In this document: positions 14,713 through 15,737 of the stretch, piece after piece
How positions within the stretch are numbered: position 1 is the stretch's first letter
Layout: every line of letters begins with the position of its first letter
NCBI GenBank assembly: GCA_011372345.1
Contig: DRTC01000451.1
Coordinates: 1-15,737, forward strand
DNA length: 15,737 nt
Direction: 5' to 3'
Source: Candidatus Cloacimonadota bacterium
Lineage (GTDB): Bacteria; Cloacimonadota; Cloacimonadia; Cloacimonadales; TCS61
Translations under genes and position numbers: made by a program
The notes under the pieces: generated by a model
Seen by the model: only the letters and a program-made list of their open reading frames with translations
Databases searched by the model: none
Told to the model about the DNA's origin: nothing

Positions 14713-15558
14713 ATGAAACACGGAATAACAGTTGAATTGACGATACAAAATGTTTTAGCATGGCTAATCCATACTTTCAAATCACTCAAATTTGAGAATC
14801 CGGAACTGAATTCAGAATTGATTTTATCGAATGTTTTAAATCTGAAAAGAACTGAATTACATTTATCCAGCCAAAATAAAATATCTGAAATCGATTTTGA
14901 GATAATTAACAGAATTTTGAGAAGAAGAATTGATCACGAACCTTTTCAATATATTTTTGGAAAAACAGACTTTTTCGGATATCCCATTTTGGTTGATCGA
15001 AATGTTCTGGTTCCCAGATCGGAAACAGAACTTTTAGTAGAAAAGATCATAAATGAAAATTCGGAAGTCCGAACGATTCTTGAAATTGGAACAGGTTCGG
15101 GAGCAATTGCGATTGCACTCGCTAAAAATCTACTTCAAGCAAAGATCGATGCTACAGATATTTCAGAAAAAGCACTGCAAATTGCCAGGAAAAATGCTCT
15201 TAAAAACAAGGTTGAGATCAATTTCATTAATTCCGATCTATTTAAAAATGTTTCCGGAAAATATGATCTGATCGTTTCCAATCCTCCTTATATTTCAAAA
15301 ACAGAATATGAAAAACTTCCTTTCGAGATTCGTGACTTTGAACCAAAAAAAGCTTTAATTGCCGAGGAGAATGGTCTGTTTTTCTATAAAAAAATACTGG
15401 CAAAAGTAAAAGATTATTTGACGAAAAATGGTAAAATTTATTTTGAAATCGGTTTTGATCAGGCAGAAAGGATTAAAGAAATTGCTTTGATCAATGGTTT
15501 CACAAATATTGAAGTCTGTAAGGATTTTAACGGTTTTGACAGGATAATGAGAATGTAA
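14713..15558 (+). CDS. prmC: Peptide chain release factor N5-glutamine methyltransferase
   Basis: PrmC methylates the glutamine of the GGQ motif in RF1 and RF2 using SAM, which raises termination efficiency. The ORF is 281 residues from ATG 14713. A helical N-terminal substrate-binding domain (about 10-80) contains PELNSELILSNVLNLKRTEL and the EPFQYIFGKTDFFG segment. The Rossmann-fold domain follows, with SAM motif LEIGTGSGAIAIALA (G126, G128, G130) and the catalytic NPPY at 190-193, which holds the glutamine. Start choice is uncertain: no SD precedes ATG 14713, and family similarity begins near residue 10, so TTG 14737 is an alternative. prfA, its frequent partner, is not adjacent. murA follows. 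Confidence 0.93.
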   Translation: MKHGITVELTIQNVLAWLIHTFKSLKFENPELNSELILSNVLNLKRTELHLSSQNKISEIDFEIINRILRRRIDHEPFQYIFGKTDFFGYPILVDRNVLVPRSETELLVEKIINENSEVRTILEIGTGSGAIAIALAKNLLQAKIDATDISEKALQIARKNALKNKVEINFINSDLFKNVSGKYDLIVSNPPYISKTEYEKLPFEIRDFEPKKALIAEENGLFFYKKILAKVKDYLTKNGKIYFEIGFDQAERIKEIALINGFTNIEVCKDFNGFDRIMRM

Positions 15559-15559
15559 A

Positions 15560-15577
15560 TCAACTTGACCAGGTTGA
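15560..15577 (+). promoter_or_regulatory. Weak hairpin just after prmC
   Basis: TCAACTT (15560-15566) pairs with AGGTTGA (15571-15577) with one T-G wobble and a four-base loop. It is followed by ATAAAATATGG rather than a T tract, so it is a poor terminator at best and prmC-murA co-transcription remains possible. Confidence 0.3.
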
Positions 15578-15584
15578 ATAAAAT

Positions 15585-15604
15585 ATGGAAAAATAAATGG
15601 ATAA
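15585..15604. repeat. 20-bp direct repeat, copy 1, upstream of murA
   Basis: A perfect 20-base repeat, beginning ATGGAAAAA and ending ATGGATAA, recurs at 15643-15662. Copy 2 contains the murA start codon and the weak GGAA that precedes it, so copy 1 duplicates the murA initiation region 58 bases upstream. Confidence 0.9.
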
Positions 15605-15662
15605 CATATTTCATCATTCCCAATCAGGGATTGGGAACGATAATGGAAAAATAAATGGATAA
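15597..15662 (+). CDS. Possible 21-codon upstream ORF overlapping the murA start
   Basis: ATG 15597 in repeat copy 1 opens a frame of 21 codons, ending with TAA 15660-15662 inside repeat copy 2. The frame starts MDNIFHH and ends GKING. It overlaps the first 8 bases of murA in another frame. Its initiation context is identical to that of murA because of the repeat. It has no recognisable product. It may be a by-product of the duplication, or a leader peptide coupled to murA translation. Confidence 0.25.
   Translation: MDNIFHHSQSGIGNDNGKING
15617..15637. repeat. 9-bp palindrome between the two direct repeats
   Basis: TTCCCAATC (15617-15625), loop AGG, GATTGGGAA (15629-15637): a perfect 9-bp stem with a 3-base loop, followed by CGATAA rather than a T tract. 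It looks like a compact intergenic palindromic repeat (REP-like) rather than a terminator. Whether it recurs in the genome cannot be seen here. Confidence 0.7.
15643..15662. repeat. 20-bp direct repeat, copy 2, containing the murA start
   Basis: This copy is identical to 15585-15604. The murA ATG is at 15655-15657 within it, and a TAA in another frame (15652-15654) directly abuts that ATG. Confidence 0.9.
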
Positions 15663-15737
15663 ATTTATCATAAACGGTGGAAAGAAACTTTCCGGAAGTA
15701 TCGAGATAAGTGGAGCGAAAAACGCCATTCTTCCGAT
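15655..15737 (+). CDS. murA: UDP-N-acetylglucosamine 1-carboxyvinyltransferase, N-terminus (cut by window end)
   Basis: MurA transfers enolpyruvate from PEP to UDP-GlcNAc, the first committed step of cytoplasmic peptidoglycan precursor synthesis. Only 27 complete codons are visible, from ATG 15655. They read as the family's opening strand and loop: MDKFIINGGKKLSGSIEISGAKNAILP, where K22 and N23 are the conserved substrate-binding pair. The catalytic cysteine loop lies beyond the window. The only ribosome binding signal is a weak GGAA at 15645-15648, inside a duplicated 20-bp segment. The gene implies a peptidoglycan-making organism. Confidence 0.93.
   Translation, partial: MDKFIINGGKKLSGSIEISGAKNAILP

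Overview
The window is the core transcription/translation gene cluster of a low-GC, Gram-negative-type bacterium. All genes are on the + strand and closely packed: the 3' end of tuf (EF-Tu), rpmG, tRNA-Trp(CCA), secE, nusG, rplK, rplA, rplJ, rplL, rpoB, rpoC, rpsL, rpsG and fusA, then an intrinsic terminator, prmC and the 5' end of murA. The rif-type cluster (rplKAJL-rpoBC) and the str-type cluster (rpsL-rpsG-fusA) are joined with only 20 bases between rpoC and rpsL. tuf lies at the other end instead of following fusA. RpoC has a large SI3-like insertion in its trigger loop. This, with the AT-rich codon use and the overall protein sequences, suggests an uncultured FCB-type lineage (a Cloacimonadota-like candidate phylum is my tentative guess). 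Taxonomy cannot be settled without a search.

Layout: 1-732 holds the tuf end, L33, a complete CCA-encoding tRNA-Trp and the SecE translocon subunit. 736-3393 holds NusG and L11, L1, L10 and L7/L12, mostly with strong Shine-Dalgarno (SD) sites. 3394-3515 is a structured gap with two hairpins, the second terminator-like, that could set the ratio of ribosomal protein to RNA polymerase transcripts. 3516-11504 encodes RNA polymerase beta and beta-prime, starting with TTG and GTG. 11525-12379 encodes S12 and S7. 12380-12553 is an unusual 174-base gap before fusA, with a 45-codon ORF bracketed by a 12-bp direct repeat. 12554-14644 is an EF-G whose GTPase motifs are intact but whose domain IV tip is non-canonical. 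14676-14707 is a strong terminator. prmC starts 5 bases after its T tract. Between prmC and murA is a 58-bp partial duplication: a 20-bp direct repeat containing the murA start, with a 9-bp palindrome between the copies.

The genes work together in elongation (EF-Tu, EF-G, L11 and the L10-L7/L12 stalk, S12 and S7), transcription (RpoB, RpoC, NusG), secretion (SecE), release-factor methylation (PrmC) and peptidoglycan synthesis (MurA). No mobile element, CRISPR array or defence system is visible. The least ordinary signals are the EF-G domain IV tip, the rpsG-fusA gap, the prmC-murA repeat/palindrome and the hairpins before rpoB. All are candidates rather than demonstrated systems.
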